From assembly GCF_040610475.1 (NCBI RefSeq), contig NZ_JBEXMJ010000003.1, positions 248,001 through 312,000 of the forward strand: a stretch of 64,000 bases of DNA, given 5' to 3'. The translations under genes were made by a program, and so were the position numbers. Shown here in pieces: positions 20,240-31,195 of this stretch. The notes below the pieces were generated by a model, which made no database searches, had not been told where the DNA came from, and saw nothing but the letters and a program-made list of their open reading frames with translations. This DNA is from Actinopolymorpha sp. NPDC004070. Lineage in GTDB: Bacteria; Actinomycetota; Actinomycetes; Propionibacteriales; Actinopolymorphaceae. Position 1 is the first letter of the stretch; each line of letters starts with the position of its first letter.

Positions 20240-20941
20240 ATGACCGACTCTCCTGTGACTTTGATCACCGGCGGTTCCAGCGGCATCGGCGCCGCGGCCG
20301 CCCGTCTGTTGTTGGCCCGCGGCCACCGGGTCGCGGTGACCGGCCGGGACCATGCCCGCCTGGAGCGGGCCGCGGAGTCCCTCGGACGACCGGCCGGCCT
20401 CCGTACGTTCGTCGCGGACGCGAGCGACTACGACCAGGTGGCCGGGGCGGTCCGGGAGACCGTCTCGGCGTTCGGACGGCTGGACACCGCGGTCGCGAAC
20501 GCGGGCTTCTCCCCCGGAGGAAGCCTGGCCGACGGTGACCCGGCGGCGTGGCGGGACATGGTCCTGACCAACGTGCTGGGGCCTGCACTGCTCGTCCGGG
20601 CCGGCCTGCCCGCGCTGCGCGAGACCCGCGGGCGGATCGTGCTGGTCGGCAGCGTGGCGGGGTTCATCCACATCCCGGGCAGCCTCTACGGCGCGACCAA
20701 GTGGGCGGTCACCGGACTCGCGGAGAACACCAGACGGATGGTGACCGGCGACGGGATCGGCGTGACGCTGATCGCGCCAGGCCGGGTGGAGACGCCGTTC
20801 TGGGATCGGTACGGCGCAGCGCCGGAAGGGCCGATGCTGACTGCCGACCACGTGGCCGAGTCCATCGCGTGGGCAGTCGGCCAACCGGCGGGCGTCGATG
20901 TCAACACGGTCGTCGTCCGGCCGATCGGGCAGCCGAGATGA
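20240..20941 (+). CDS. Short-chain dehydrogenase/reductase
   Basis: A 233-aa classical SDR. The dinucleotide-binding TGGSSGIG is at 10-17, NAG at 87-89, and the catalytic set S138, Y150, K154 (YGATK) is complete. The absence of an acidic residue after the second beta strand and the TGRDHAR sequence there suggest an NADP(H) preference. The substrate is unknown. The ATG at 20240 follows directly on the non-coding stretch 20050-20239. The gene is monocistronic and converges on the MOSC gene across a hairpin. Confidence 0.9.
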   Translation: MTDSPVTLITGGSSGIGAAAARLLLARGHRVAVTGRDHARLERAAESLGRPAGLRTFVADASDYDQVAGAVRETVSAFGRLDTAVANAGFSPGGSLADGDPAAWRDMVLTNVLGPALLVRAGLPALRETRGRIVLVGSVAGFIHIPGSLYGATKWAVTGLAENTRRMVTGDGIGVTLIAPGRVETPFWDRYGAAPEGPMLTADHVAESIAWAVGQPAGVDVNTVVVRPIGQPR

Positions 20942-20972
20942 GCCGGACCGGGCCGACGCCTGCCCGGGCCGC

Positions 20973-21010
20973 GACCCCCCGCCACCTCGGGCTCAGGGGG
21001 GCGGCGGGTC
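20973..21010. terminator. Imperfect hairpin between SDR and MOSC genes
   Basis: GACCCCCCGCC (20973-20983) pairs with GGCGGCGGGTC (21000-21010) with one mismatch across a 16-base loop. It sits in the 78-base gap between two convergent stop codons, so it could serve both genes. The long loop lowers confidence. Confidence 0.4.
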
Positions 21011-21019
21011 AGCGCCGGG

Positions 21020-21619
21020 TCAGACGCGTTCCAGCGGGCGGTGGGGTGGCGGCGGAAGGGTGACCACGATCGGGTCGCCCGGCGCCACCTCGCCGCCGGT
21101 CCGCACGATGCCCATGATGCCGGCCCGGCGGACGATCGACCCGTCCTCGGCCCGGCCGACCACCCGGGCGAGCAGGCCGGTGCGGAAGTTCTCGATCTGG
21201 GTGCAGGGGTTGCGCAGTCCGGTCACCTCGACCTCCGCCTCCTCGCCCAGCCGGAGGACCGTCCCGGTCGGTAGGCCGAGCAGGTCGATGCCCTCGGTGG
21301 TGACGTTCTCCCCGAGCTGGCCGGGCGCCACGTCGTACCCCTCCTGGTTGACCTCGGCGAGGAGCTCGGCGTGGATGAGGTGGACCTGGCGGAGGTTCGG
21401 CTGGCTGGGGTCGCGGGCCACCCGGGAGCAGTGCTTCACGGTCGTGCCCAGGTGCGCGTCGCCCTCCACGCCCAGCCCGGCGAGCAGCCGGATGCGGTCG
21501 CGGCCCGGCTTGCTGAAGGTGTGCTTCCCGCTGCTGCTGACCGCCCGTACGACACCGTCGGCTGTGCTCGCTCCGGTGCTCGTCCCGGCGGGCATCCCCG
21601 CCGCCTTCCCGTCCGTCAT
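21020..21619 (-). CDS. MOSC domain protein
   Basis: A 199-aa stand-alone MOSC protein. The domain starts near residue 20 and contains GLGVEGDAHLGTTVKH, the LGENVTTEGIDL strand and the conserved Cys (C139 in GLRNPCTQIE) thought to bind sulfur or the molybdenum-cofactor sulfur. MOSC domains act in molybdenum-cofactor sulfuration and related sulfur transfer, or in detoxification as in YiiM; which applies here is unknown. It is the last gene of the korA-korB-rarD-MOSC run, 48 bases after rarD. Confidence 0.85.
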   Translation of the reverse strand: MTDGKAAGMPAGTSTGASTADGVVRAVSSSGKHTFSKPGRDRIRLLAGLGVEGDAHLGTTVKHCSRVARDPSQPNLRQVHLIHAELLAEVNQEGYDVAPGQLGENVTTEGIDLLGLPTGTVLRLGEEAEVEVTGLRNPCTQIENFRTGLLARVVGRAEDGSIVRRAGIMGIVRTGGEVAPGDPIVVTLPPPPHRPLERV

Positions 21620-21667
21620 TCCGGTCCCCTCGTCACGGCTTTCTCGATCGGTCGGACTGACTTGAGC

Positions 21668-22681
21668 TCAGTCCGGCTCGGTGACCGGCACCGGAACCGC
21701 GGCGCGTTCGGCCCTCTCGACGGCCGTACGACGCCGCCCGCGCAGCCCGTCCCAGGTGAACACGATCACCGCCAACCATACGAAACCGAAGCCCACCAGC
21801 CGGTCCGGCGGCATCGGCTCGTGGAACACGAGCACGCCGAGCAGGAACTGCAGCGTCGGCGCGAGGTACTGCAGGATGCCGAGCAGCGTCATCGGCACCC
21901 GGGTGGCCGCGCCGGCGAACAGCAGCAGCGGGATCGCCGTCACCACTCCGGCTCCGGCGAGCAGCACCGCCTGCCCGGCGCCGTGGTGCCCGAACGCCGC
22001 CGTCCCCTGCACCTGGAGCCAGAGCAGGTAGCCGAGGGCGAGCGGGGTCACCACCGAGGTCTCCACCATCAGGCTCTCGATGGCGGCGACGTTCGCCTTC
22101 TTCTTGCAGTAGGCGTACGTCGTGAAGCTCAGCGCCAGGATGAACGCCACCCAGGGCGGCCGCCCGTGCGACACCGTGAGGATGACCACCGCCACGCCGG
22201 CCAGGCCGATCGCCGTCCACTGCACGCGGTTGAGGCGTTCGCCGAGCAGCGCCACGCCGACCAGCACGATCACCAGCGGGTTGATGTAGTAGCCGAGCGC
22301 GGTCTCCACCACGTGGTCGTGGTTGACCGCCCAGATGTAGGTGCCCCAGTTGACCGTGATGACCAGGCCGGCGACGGCGAGGTAGCCGATGGTGGCCGGG
22401 GTCTGCCGCAGCCGCGTCCACCAGCCCTTGCGGGGCCGGACGAGCAGGACGACGACCGCGAACAGCAGCGACCACACCATCCGGTGGGCGAGGATCTCCA
22501 GCGACCCGGCGGGTTGCAGCAGCGGCCAGTAGAGCGGGAAGAGTCCCCACGCGGCGTAGGCGGCCGCCCCGAAGACCAGCCCCCGGCGGTTCTCGTCGAC
22601 GGGGGCCGGTGCGGGTGACGTGGGTGACGCGGTGCGGTGGGAGGGCGCGCCTGCGGACTCCTCCGACAGGCCCGTACTCAC
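21668..22681 (-). CDS. rarD: RarD-type EamA/DMT family transporter
   Basis: A 337-aa membrane protein with about ten transmembrane helices and two EamA repeats. Diagnostic RarD sequences include GAAAYAAWGLFPLYWPLL near the N-terminus, NWGTYIWAVNHDHVVETALGYYINPL and YCKKKANV. Members are predicted drug/metabolite exporters; the name comes from chloramphenicol sensitivity, and the physiological substrate is not settled. The ATG overlaps the korB stop as ATGA, so it is translated from the kor transcript, an unexpected partner for a ferredoxin oxidoreductase. Confidence 0.87.
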   Translation of the reverse strand: MSTGLSEESAGAPSHRTASPTSPAPAPVDENRRGLVFGAAAYAAWGLFPLYWPLLQPAGSLEILAHRMVWSLLFAVVVLLVRPRKGWWTRLRQTPATIGYLAVAGLVITVNWGTYIWAVNHDHVVETALGYYINPLVIVLVGVALLGERLNRVQWTAIGLAGVAVVILTVSHGRPPWVAFILALSFTTYAYCKKKANVAAIESLMVETSVVTPLALGYLLWLQVQGTAAFGHHGAGQAVLLAGAGVVTAIPLLLFAGAATRVPMTLLGILQYLAPTLQFLLGVLVFHEPMPPDRLVGFGFVWLAVIVFTWDGLRGRRRTAVERAERAAVPVPVTEPD

Positions 22682-23777
22682 GCGTCCGCGCCGACGGTCC
22701 AGGTGTCGGACCCGCGCAGGAGCTGGTCGAGGTCTGCGTTGCCGACCTCGGAGCCGGTGTCGGTGGGCGTGCCGTGCTGGTCACGGGCCAGCCGGAGCTG
22801 CTCGCGGGCGAGGTCGTCGTACGACGGCCGGTCCACGTCGCGGAAGATGCCGATCGGCGTACGCGCCAACGTCTGCGCGTCGGACAGCCGGGACAGCGCG
22901 AACGCGGTCGTCGGGTCGTCGGCGTGCGCGTCGTGCACGAGGAGCGCGTCGGTGCCGACCTCGGCGACCGGCACCACCTTGAGCGCCCCGGACGCCGGGT
23001 CGCGTACCACCCCGAGCTCGCCACCGGCGCCGAACCTGATCGGCTGCCCGTGCTCGAGCCGGATCACCGACTCGTCCTGGGTGTCCTTGTCCTTGAGCAG
23101 GTCGAACGCGCCGTCGTTGTAGATGTTGCAGTTCTGGTAGATCTCCACCAGCGACGTGCCCCGGTGGGCGACGGCCGCGCGCAGCACCGAGGTGAGGTGC
23201 TTGCGGTCGGTGTCCAGCGTCCGCCCCACGAACGTCGCCTCGGCGCCGAGCGCCAGCGAGACGGGGTTGAACGGCGAGTCCAGCGAGCCCATCGGCGTCG
23301 ACTTGGTGATCTTGCCGCGTTCGGACGTGGGGGAGTACTGCCCCTTGGTGAGGCCGTAGATGCGGTTGTTGAACAGCAGGATGTTGAGGTTGACGTTGCG
23401 GCGCAGCGCGTGGATCAGGTGGTTGCCGCCGATGGACAGGCCGTCGCCGTCACCGGTGATCACCCACACCGACAGGTCGGGCCGCGACGTCGCCAGACCG
23501 GTGGCGATTGCCGGCGCCCTACCGTGGATGCTGTGCATGCCGTAGGTGTTCAGGTAGTACGGGAACCTGCTGGAGCAGCCGATCCCGGAGACGAACACGA
23601 TGTTCTCGCGGGGGACGTTCAGCTCGGGCAGGAAGCCCTGTACCGCGGCGAGGATGGCGTAGTCGCCGCAGCCGGGGCACCAGCGCACCTCCTGGTCGGA
23701 GGTGAAGTCCTTGCGGTTCTGCGGCAGGTCGGTGGTGGTGACGCCGCGCAGACCGGGAACGGGTAGTTCGGTTGCGC

Positions 23778-23781
<4 letters not shown>
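22678..23781 (-). CDS. korB: 2-oxoacid:ferredoxin oxidoreductase, beta subunit
   Basis: The beta subunit of a two-subunit 2-oxoacid:ferredoxin oxidoreductase (367 aa), which oxidatively decarboxylates a 2-oxoacid, probably 2-oxoglutarate, to the acyl-CoA and reduces ferredoxin. Visible are the cluster motif WCPGCGD (C35, C38), the GIGCSSRFPYY segment, and the thiamine diphosphate/Mg motif GDGDGLSIGGNH with the later NNRIYGLTKGQ. The ATG overlaps the korA stop. It is close to the actinobacterial KorAB type that provides an oxygen-tolerant route through the TCA cycle. Reduced ferredoxin may feed the second nuo complex encoded 10 kb away (inference). Confidence 0.92.
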
Positions 23782-25670
<1,889 letters not shown>

Positions 25671-25913
25671 TGGGTGAACGACCTCCTCGACGCCCGCGCA
25701 GGAATGTTCTCCGCCGTCCTGTGCGGCGCAATCCCATTTGGTACTTCTATGCTACGTCCGGGCCGTGGTGTGCCGTGGGGGCGACCGCACTGTGGAACAC
25801 CCTTGCAGTGCGCGCATCGACTGTAACTCTCGGTGTTCGGGAAGGGTGCCGGATCGGCAACCTCGGGTGTTCGCGGCGGCCCACGCCCGGGCAGCGACAG
25901 GGAGGACCCCTCG

Positions 25914-27716
25914 ATGCGACGACCCATCCGAGCCGCACGTCGACCCATGTCCGGATTCGGTCCGCGACGTCATCTTACGGCGTGCGCGGTCACGGTCGCC
26001 GCGATGGCGATGACGTCGGCGATGACCGCGTGCAGCCTGCTGCCCGGCGGATCCTCCGACGAGGAGTCCTCGAAACCCCGGCGCGTGTCGACCTACGACG
26101 AGGCGCAGGACGAGAAGGCGAAGGCGCCCGCACCGGCGGTGCCGGACGCGCGCAGCGGCGGGACGCTGCACGTGCTGTCCTCCGCGACGCCGCACACGTT
26201 CGACCCGACCCGGGTCTATCACCTGGACACGCTCGCCATCATGCGGATGGTCACCCGTGGCCTCACCCAGACGCGGTACGTCAAGGGCAAGCCGGTGCTG
26301 GTGCCCGACCTCGCCACCGACCTCGGCCGGCCGAACGCCGACTTCACCCGGTGGGAGTTCACCCTGCGGGACGGGGTGAAGTACGAGGACGGCTCGCCGG
26401 TGAAGGCGGCCGACGTGGCGTACGCGATCAAACGCCAGCTCGCGCAGGACGAGCTGTCCGGCGGTCCGACGTACGGCCTGGACTACTACCTCGGCGGCGA
26501 CTCCTACAAGGGCCCGTACAAGAGCGGTGACGACTTCGAAGGGGTGGACACCCCCGACGAGAAGACCGTCGTCGTGAAGATGCGAAAGCCCTTTCCGTCG
26601 ATGCGCTACTACACCTCGCTGCCGACGTTCGCGCCGATCCCTGCGTCCAAGGACACCCGCGACGCCTACGGCAACCACCCGCTGGCCACCGGGCCCTACA
26701 AGTTCGGCAGCTACGACCCGGGCAAGAAGCTCGTGCTGGTGAAGAATCCCGAATGGGACCCGAAGACCGACCCGAACCGCCACCAGTACGTCGACCAGAT
26801 GGTGTTCGAGTTCGGACTGGACACCAACGAGGTGCAGCGGCGGGTCATCGCCGACAAGGGCGAGGACCAGACCGCGCTGACGTATGCCGACATCCTGGCG
26901 TCCAACTACGACGAGATCCGCGGCACGGGCGCCCGCAAGCGACTGGTGACCGGGCCCAGCCCGTGCAGCAACTACATGTGGATGGACACCCGGAAGATCC
27001 CGCTGGAGGTACGCCGGGCGGTGGCCAAGGCGTGGCCGCTGGCCGGGGAGAACCGCGCCGGCGGCGAGATTCCCGGGCTGACCTGGCGGCCCGCCACGAC
27101 GATCATGCCGTCGGCCACCCCGGGCTGGCAGGACTACGACGTGATCGGCAACAAGGGCGAGGGCAACGGCGACCCCGCGGCCGCGAAGAAGATGCTCACC
27201 GACGCGGGCCAGCTCGGCTTCGAGCTGTCGTTCTACTACTCCTCCGACGACGAGCTGGAGTCCAGGATCGCCGCCGTACGGAAGAAGGCGCTTACCGGGG
27301 CGGGCTTCACCGTCAAGGCGATGCCGGCGCCGTCGTCTCTGTCGCGCGACCTGTCCGACGACTCGATCCGTCCGGCCAACCTGCGCCAGGGCAGCTGGTG
27401 CATGGACTGGGCCAGCGGAGACTCGGTGCTTCCGGCGATCCTGGACGGCAAGAAGGCCGACCTGCCGGGTGCGCCGGTTCCGTCGTTCCTCAACGTGAGC
27501 GCGGTCAACGACGAGATCGACCGGATCAGCGACCTGCCGGCGCAGAAGGCGCTGAACGAGTGGGGCCGGCTGGACAAGACGATCATGGAGAAGTACCTCC
27601 CGGCGGTTCCGCTCGGCGAGGGCGGTACGACGGTGCTGCACGGCTCCCGGGTGGGCAACGTCATCATCGACTCGGTGGGCGGCATGCCGGACTTCAGCCA
27701 GATCTACGTGAGATAG
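25914..27716 (+). CDS. Peptide/nickel-type ABC transporter substrate-binding lipoprotein
   Basis: A 600-aa extracellular solute-binding protein of family 5 (DppA/OppA type). It has a basic N-terminus, a hydrophobic stretch and the lipobox AMTAC (C40). Then come the family segments TFDPTRVYHLDTLA, VPDLATDL and WEFTLRDGVKYEDGSPVKAADVAYAIKR (shown here as the first strands of the fold). The ATG at 25914 has an AGGGAGG site nine bases upstream; an ATG at 25947 would also leave a complete signal. No permease or ATPase gene is adjacent, so it is an orphan binding protein that must share a transporter or act as a sensor. Confidence 0.88.
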   Translation: MRRPIRAARRPMSGFGPRRHLTACAVTVAAMAMTSAMTACSLLPGGSSDEESSKPRRVSTYDEAQDEKAKAPAPAVPDARSGGTLHVLSSATPHTFDPTRVYHLDTLAIMRMVTRGLTQTRYVKGKPVLVPDLATDLGRPNADFTRWEFTLRDGVKYEDGSPVKAADVAYAIKRQLAQDELSGGPTYGLDYYLGGDSYKGPYKSGDDFEGVDTPDEKTVVVKMRKPFPSMRYYTSLPTFAPIPASKDTRDAYGNHPLATGPYKFGSYDPGKKLVLVKNPEWDPKTDPNRHQYVDQMVFEFGLDTNEVQRRVIADKGEDQTALTYADILASNYDEIRGTGARKRLVTGPSPCSNYMWMDTRKIPLEVRRAVAKAWPLAGENRAGGEIPGLTWRPATTIMPSATPGWQDYDVIGNKGEGNGDPAAAKKMLTDAGQLGFELSFYYSSDDELESRIAAVRKKALTGAGFTVKAMPAPSSLSRDLSDDSIRPANLRQGSWCMDWASGDSVLPAILDGKKADLPGAPVPSFLNVSAVNDEIDRISDLPAQKALNEWGRLDKTIMEKYLPAVPLGEGGTTVLHGSRVGNVIIDSVGGMPDFSQIYVR

Positions 27717-27764
27717 GCCTACGCGGGACGGGCGGCGCGCAAGCGCTGGTTGACGTGGCGCGGG

Positions 27765-27779
27765 GCAAGCCGGGCTTGC
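27765..27779 (+). terminator. Small hairpin after the binding-protein gene
   Basis: GCAAGC / GCTTGC with a 3-base loop, 48 bases after the stop. An overlapping alternative pairs GCGCAAGC near 27736 with GCTTGCGC at 27774-27781. Both structures are short, so this is only a candidate. Confidence 0.3.
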
Positions 27780-27850
27780 GCACCGCACCGCCGTACGCGA
27801 CGTCCGAATCCCGCCGGTGACGGCGGCCGTGCCGGGACACGATTGCCCGC

Positions 27851-28324
27851 ATGAGCACATTCGAGATCGTTCCGATCGACCCCGAGCGGCTGGGCGCGAT
27901 GCGCGGGAAGGGCGAGGACGAGTTCGGCAACGACTGGAAGGCATTTCCCGCGGAGGGCTGGGAGCCGCTGCGGTGCTGCCTGCGCAAGTCCGAGCCGGGT
28001 GAGGCGATCGCCCTGATCTGCTACACGCCGTGGACCGAGCCGAGCCCGTGGATGGAGGCCGGTCCGGTGTTCGTGCACGCCGAGCGGTGCGCGGGCTACC
28101 TGACGCCGGATCGCTATCCGGAGAACATGGCGCGCGGCAAGTGCATGTTCAACACCTTCGATTCAGCAGGTAACCGGGCCTACGACCACATCACGTTCGT
28201 CTCGCCCGGTGACTCCTACGAGGAGACGCTGGCCGAACTGCTGGGCCGGCCCGAGGTGGCGCTCGTGCACGTGCGCAGCGTCGCCGCGGGGTGCCTCGCC
28301 TTCGAGGCGCGCCCAGCCCGATAA
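27851..28324 (+). CDS. DUF1203 domain protein
   Basis: A 157-aa soluble protein that matches the DUF1203 pattern: CCLRKSEPGEAIALICYTPW, then WMEAGPVFVHAERCAGY, and a C-terminal VALVHVRSVAAGCLAFEA. Four Cys residues are conserved-looking, but the function of the family is not known. The ATG lies within a short intergenic region after the binding-protein gene, and a strong hairpin follows the stop, so it is probably a single-gene unit. Confidence 0.82.
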   Translation: MSTFEIVPIDPERLGAMRGKGEDEFGNDWKAFPAEGWEPLRCCLRKSEPGEAIALICYTPWTEPSPWMEAGPVFVHAERCAGYLTPDRYPENMARGKCMFNTFDSAGNRAYDHITFVSPGDSYEETLAELLGRPEVALVHVRSVAAGCLAFEARPAR

Positions 28325-28331
28325 GGCACCC

Positions 28332-28364
28332 GCCGGTCCCGGCAACGCTCCGGCCGGGACCGGC
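28332..28364 (+). terminator. Strong hairpin after the DUF1203 gene
   Basis: A perfect 12-bp stem GCCGGTCCCGGC / GCCGGGACCGGC with a 9-base loop starts 8 bases after the TAA stop. There is no T-run. Position and stability fit an actinomycete intrinsic terminator. Confidence 0.65.
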
Positions 28365-28433
28365 ATCACCGTCCGCGCAACCCGCGCTTGCGGTGGTCGT
28401 GGACGGTACGCGGGCCGTCGTACGATCCACGGC

Positions 28434-29003
28434 ATGGTTCCCACGCTCGACGGTTTCATGCTGGAGCTCGTGCCGCACTGTTCGTCGGTGCGCCGGCAGG
28501 GCTGGACCGCTGAGCATCGGGTCCGTCCGCTCAACGAGGAAGGCCATGCGCAGGCCGGTGCCCTGGTCAAAGCCCTCGGTACACGCGTCGACGCGGTTTA
28601 CAGCAGCCCGGCGCTGAGGTGCCGGCAGACGGTGCAGCCGTTGGCCGACGCGGCCGGGCTGGCGGTCACCGAACTGTCCGAACTCGACGAGGCGGCGGGG
28701 TTCGGGGAACCGAGCGGGTGGACCGAGGGGATCTACACGCCGGTCGGAATGGCGATCGGTGGTGCGTGGTCGGCCGGACGGGTCGTACGGGCCCTTGCTC
28801 TGATGGCCCGCGACCATCCTGGCGGGAGAGTGGTCGCGAGTTCCCACGGAGACGTCATCCCGGCTTTCCTGTCCTTTGTCGCCGGGATGTACGACAGACC
28901 GTTGCCCGAAGTCGTCGGCCGCGGTGGGTGGTACCAGCTGGAGTTCGCGACCGGCACCGTGACGATGCTCGGTCACCACAGCGCAGCGACATCGGCCGGC
29001 TGA
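28434..29003 (+). CDS. Histidine phosphatase superfamily protein with altered RHG motif
   Basis: A 189-aa protein of the histidine phosphatase (phosphoglycerate mutase-like) superfamily. VYSSPALRCRQTV (with R62) and SSHGDVIPAF (H138) match the family, as does RVRPLNEEGHAQA. The N-terminal RHG motif, which normally gives the phospho-accepting His and its Arg partner, reads PHC: H15 is kept but the Arg is Pro. Catalysis may be lost or changed. The nearest look-alikes are the SixA-like domains fused to Nudix enzymes in actinomycetes. The ATG at 28434 is the first one in the conserved part of the frame. Confidence 0.78.
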   Translation: MVPTLDGFMLELVPHCSSVRRQGWTAEHRVRPLNEEGHAQAGALVKALGTRVDAVYSSPALRCRQTVQPLADAAGLAVTELSELDEAAGFGEPSGWTEGIYTPVGMAIGGAWSAGRVVRALALMARDHPGGRVVASSHGDVIPAFLSFVAGMYDRPLPEVVGRGGWYQLEFATGTVTMLGHHSAATSAG

Positions 29004-29021
29004 GAACGGGCCTCGCGTCGC

Positions 29022-29156
29022 TTATGGGCGGGCGCTTCGCCGCAACAACGCCAACGCCTCCGCGTGTTCGCGGCCGGCAGCGTCAGGCTCGAAGTCCTCG
29101 AATTGCCGGGCGAGTTCGTCGGCCTGCTCGATGATCGGTCGAGTACTGCGGGGCAT
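29022..29156 (-). CDS. Candidate 44-residue protein, possibly a truncated copy
   Basis: A short open frame of 44 codons, starting MPRSTRPIIEQADELARQ and ending ALLRRSARP. It is acidic and helix-forming, and resembles the N-terminus of a small actinobacterial family of about 90 residues that I recall only loosely as predicted DNA-binding or antitoxin-like proteins. If so, this copy has lost its C-terminal helix-turn-helix half. It lies in the 267-base space between the phosphatase-like gene and the aminotransferase. Without a homology search it could be a chance frame. Confidence 0.4.
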   Translation of the reverse strand: MPRSTRPIIEQADELARQFEDFEPDAAGREHAEALALLRRSARP

Positions 29157-29270
29157 TGTGTGCCGCTACCTCACACTCGGCAAGATCCGCGTTAAGGACT
29201 TTCCTCGTACGCCGTCGAGAGTCGACACTGGACCGTCAACTCGAATCATCGACAGCGAGGTGTCACGCCA

Positions 29271-30380
29271 ATGGCCGAACGGACGATCAGCTTTGCTCGC
29301 GGCGCGCCGAGCGCCGACATCCTCCCGCACGAGGGCGTACGCGAGGCGGCCACGCGGGCCCTGGAGTCGGACTGGGAGAACGCGCTCAGCTACGGAACAG
29401 GCCGGGGGCACCCAGGACTGTGCGAGTGGATCGCCGAGCGACACGGCGTCCAGCCCGAGCAGGTGATGATCACCAACGGCTCGATGGAAGGGGCGGCGCT
29501 CCTCTTCCGCCATCTCGTCTCCGCCGGCGATCGCGTCGTGGTCGAGCAGCCCACCTACGACCGCACGCTGCTCCTGCTCCAGCAGGCCGGCGCCGAACTC
29601 GTGGGCGCGCCGCTGGAGTCCGACGGCATCGACCCGGCCACGATCGAGGCCGCCTGCGCCGAGGGCGGGGTCCGGCTGGCCCACGTGATCCCGAACTTCC
29701 ACAACCCCGCCGGCTGCACGCTCTCGGCGGAGAAGCGCTCCAGGCTGGTGAAGCTCGCGGCCGACAACGGCTTCATACTCTTCGAGGACGACCCGTACCG
29801 GCTGATCTCCTTCGACGACGCGCAGGCGCCGACGATGCTCGACCTGGACGGCGCGGACCGGGTGATCCACGCCTCCTCGTTCTCGAAGTCGATCAGCCCG
29901 GGCGTGCGGGTCGGCTACCTCGTCGGTCCGGCCGACCAGATCGCGACGTTCGCGAAGAGGGCGAACGAGCAGTACATCTCGCCGAACATGCTGGCGGAGT
30001 CGATCGTCTTCGAGTTCTGCCGGTCGGGTGGCCTCGACGAGAACCTCAAGGTGGTGAACGCCGCGCTTCGCGAGCGCAGGGACGCGCTGGTGGAGGCTCT
30101 GCACAAGTACATCCCCGAGGCGGAGTTCGTCGTCCCGGCAGGTGGCTACTTCCTCTGGCTCGACCTCAACGGCGAAGGCAAGGTCGACTCCAAGGCGTTG
30201 CTCGCCCAGGCCCGGATGCTGGGCGTCACGTTCGTGGCGGGTCCCGACTTCATGCTCGAGGGCGGATCCTCGAGCCTGCGCCTGTCGTTCGCGCCGGTGC
30301 CGGCGAGCGACGTCGCGGAGGGGGTGGCCCGGCTCGCCCAGGCGCTGGACCAGGTGAGAGAGGGTGTGCCCGCACGCTGA
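29271..30380 (+). CDS. PLP-dependent aminotransferase, class I fold
   Basis: A 369-aa fold-type I aminotransferase of the class I/II group, closest in style to 2-aminoadipate (LysN) or MocR-like aminotransferase domains without the regulator part. PLP-binding features are NGSMEGA near 69-75, the NPAG turn at 145-148, EDDPY at 172-176 and the Schiff-base lysine K206 in SSFSKSISPG. The start ATG at 29271 follows a GCGAGGTG site. The amino-acid ABC transporter converges on it from the other side, so a link through amino-acid use is possible but not shown. Confidence 0.88.
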   Translation: MAERTISFARGAPSADILPHEGVREAATRALESDWENALSYGTGRGHPGLCEWIAERHGVQPEQVMITNGSMEGAALLFRHLVSAGDRVVVEQPTYDRTLLLLQQAGAELVGAPLESDGIDPATIEAACAEGGVRLAHVIPNFHNPAGCTLSAEKRSRLVKLAADNGFILFEDDPYRLISFDDAQAPTMLDLDGADRVIHASSFSKSISPGVRVGYLVGPADQIATFAKRANEQYISPNMLAESIVFEFCRSGGLDENLKVVNAALRERRDALVEALHKYIPEAEFVVPAGGYFLWLDLNGEGKVDSKALLAQARMLGVTFVAGPDFMLEGGSSSLRLSFAPVPASDVAEGVARLAQALDQVREGVPAR

Positions 30381-30387
30381 CGTCGGG

Positions 30388-30414
30388 CCCCGCGCGCTTC
30401 GGGAGGGCGCGGGG
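30388..30414. terminator. Hairpin between convergent aminotransferase and ABC operon
   Basis: A perfect 8-bp stem CCCCGCGC / GCGCGGGG with an 11-base loop lies in the 56-base gap between two convergent transcription units and could end both. Confidence 0.5.
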
Positions 30415-30436
30415 ACGCCGCCGGTGTGGCCGCGCG

Positions 30437-31195
30437 TCAGGTCTGGTCGGCGTCGACCAGGCGGTGCAGGAACTGCCGGGTGCGCGGCTCCACCGGGTCG
30501 TCGAGCACCTGCTCGGGCGGTCCCTGCTCGGCGATGACGCCGCGGTCGAGGAAGCACACCCGGTCCGCGACCCGGCGGGCGAAGCCCATCTCGTGGGTGG
30601 CGATCACCATCGTCATCCCGTCCCGGCACAGGTCGGCGACCAGTGCGAGCACCTCGCCGACGAGTTCGGGGTCGAGGGCGGACGTCACCTCGTCGAACAG
30701 CATCAGCCGCGGCGAGTTGACCAGGGCGCGCACGATCGCGGCACGCTGCTGTTGCCCGCCGGACAGCCGGTCGGGGTACTCGCGGGCCTTGTCGGCCAGC
30801 CCCACCCGGGCGAGGAGGTCGAGTGCAGCCTGCTCGGCGTCCTCCTTCGACCGTCGGTGCACCCGGCGGGGCGCCAGGGTCACGTTGTCCAGCACGGTCA
30901 GATGCGGGAACAGGTTGTACGACTGGAACACCATCCCGATCTGCTGCCGGTAGGCGTCGGCGTCCACGCGCGGGTCGGTGATGTCGGTGCCGTCGAGGTG
31001 GATCGTCCCGTCGCTGACGCGTTCGAGCAGGTTGACGCAGCGCAGCAGGGTCGACTTGCCCGAGCCGGACGCGCCGATGAGGACGACGACCTCGTGCTCG
31101 GCGACGGTGAGGTCGATGCCGCGCAGCACCTCCACGGTGGCCGACCGGCGGCCGAACACCTTCCACACGTCGCGGCACTCCAGCACAGCGCTCAT
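30437..31195 (-). CDS. Polar amino acid ABC transporter, ATP-binding protein
   Basis: A 252-aa ATPase of the polar amino acid uptake type (GlnQ/HisP-like). Walker [10 protein letters not shown] is at 41-49, the signature LSGGQQQR is near 156, Walker B is in [12 protein letters not shown] (the E-for-EP variant common in this subfamily), and the switch His is in ATHEMGF. The frame runs far upstream without family sequence. The ATG at 31195 overlaps the permease stop as ATGA. It is the last gene of the operon binding protein - permease - ATPase. Confidence 0.92.
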   Translation of the reverse strand: MSAVLECRDVWKVFGRRSATVEVLRGIDLTVAEHEVVVLIGASGSGKSTLLRCVNLLERVSDGTIHLDGTDITDPRVDADAYRQQIGMVFQSYNLFPHLTVLDNVTLAPRRVHRRSKEDAEQAALDLLARVGLADKAREYPDRLSGGQQQRAAIVRALVNSPRLMLFDEVTSALDPELVGEVLALVADLCRDGMTMVIATHEMGFARRVADRVCFLDRGVIAEQGPPEQVLDDPVEPRTRQFLHRLVDADQT

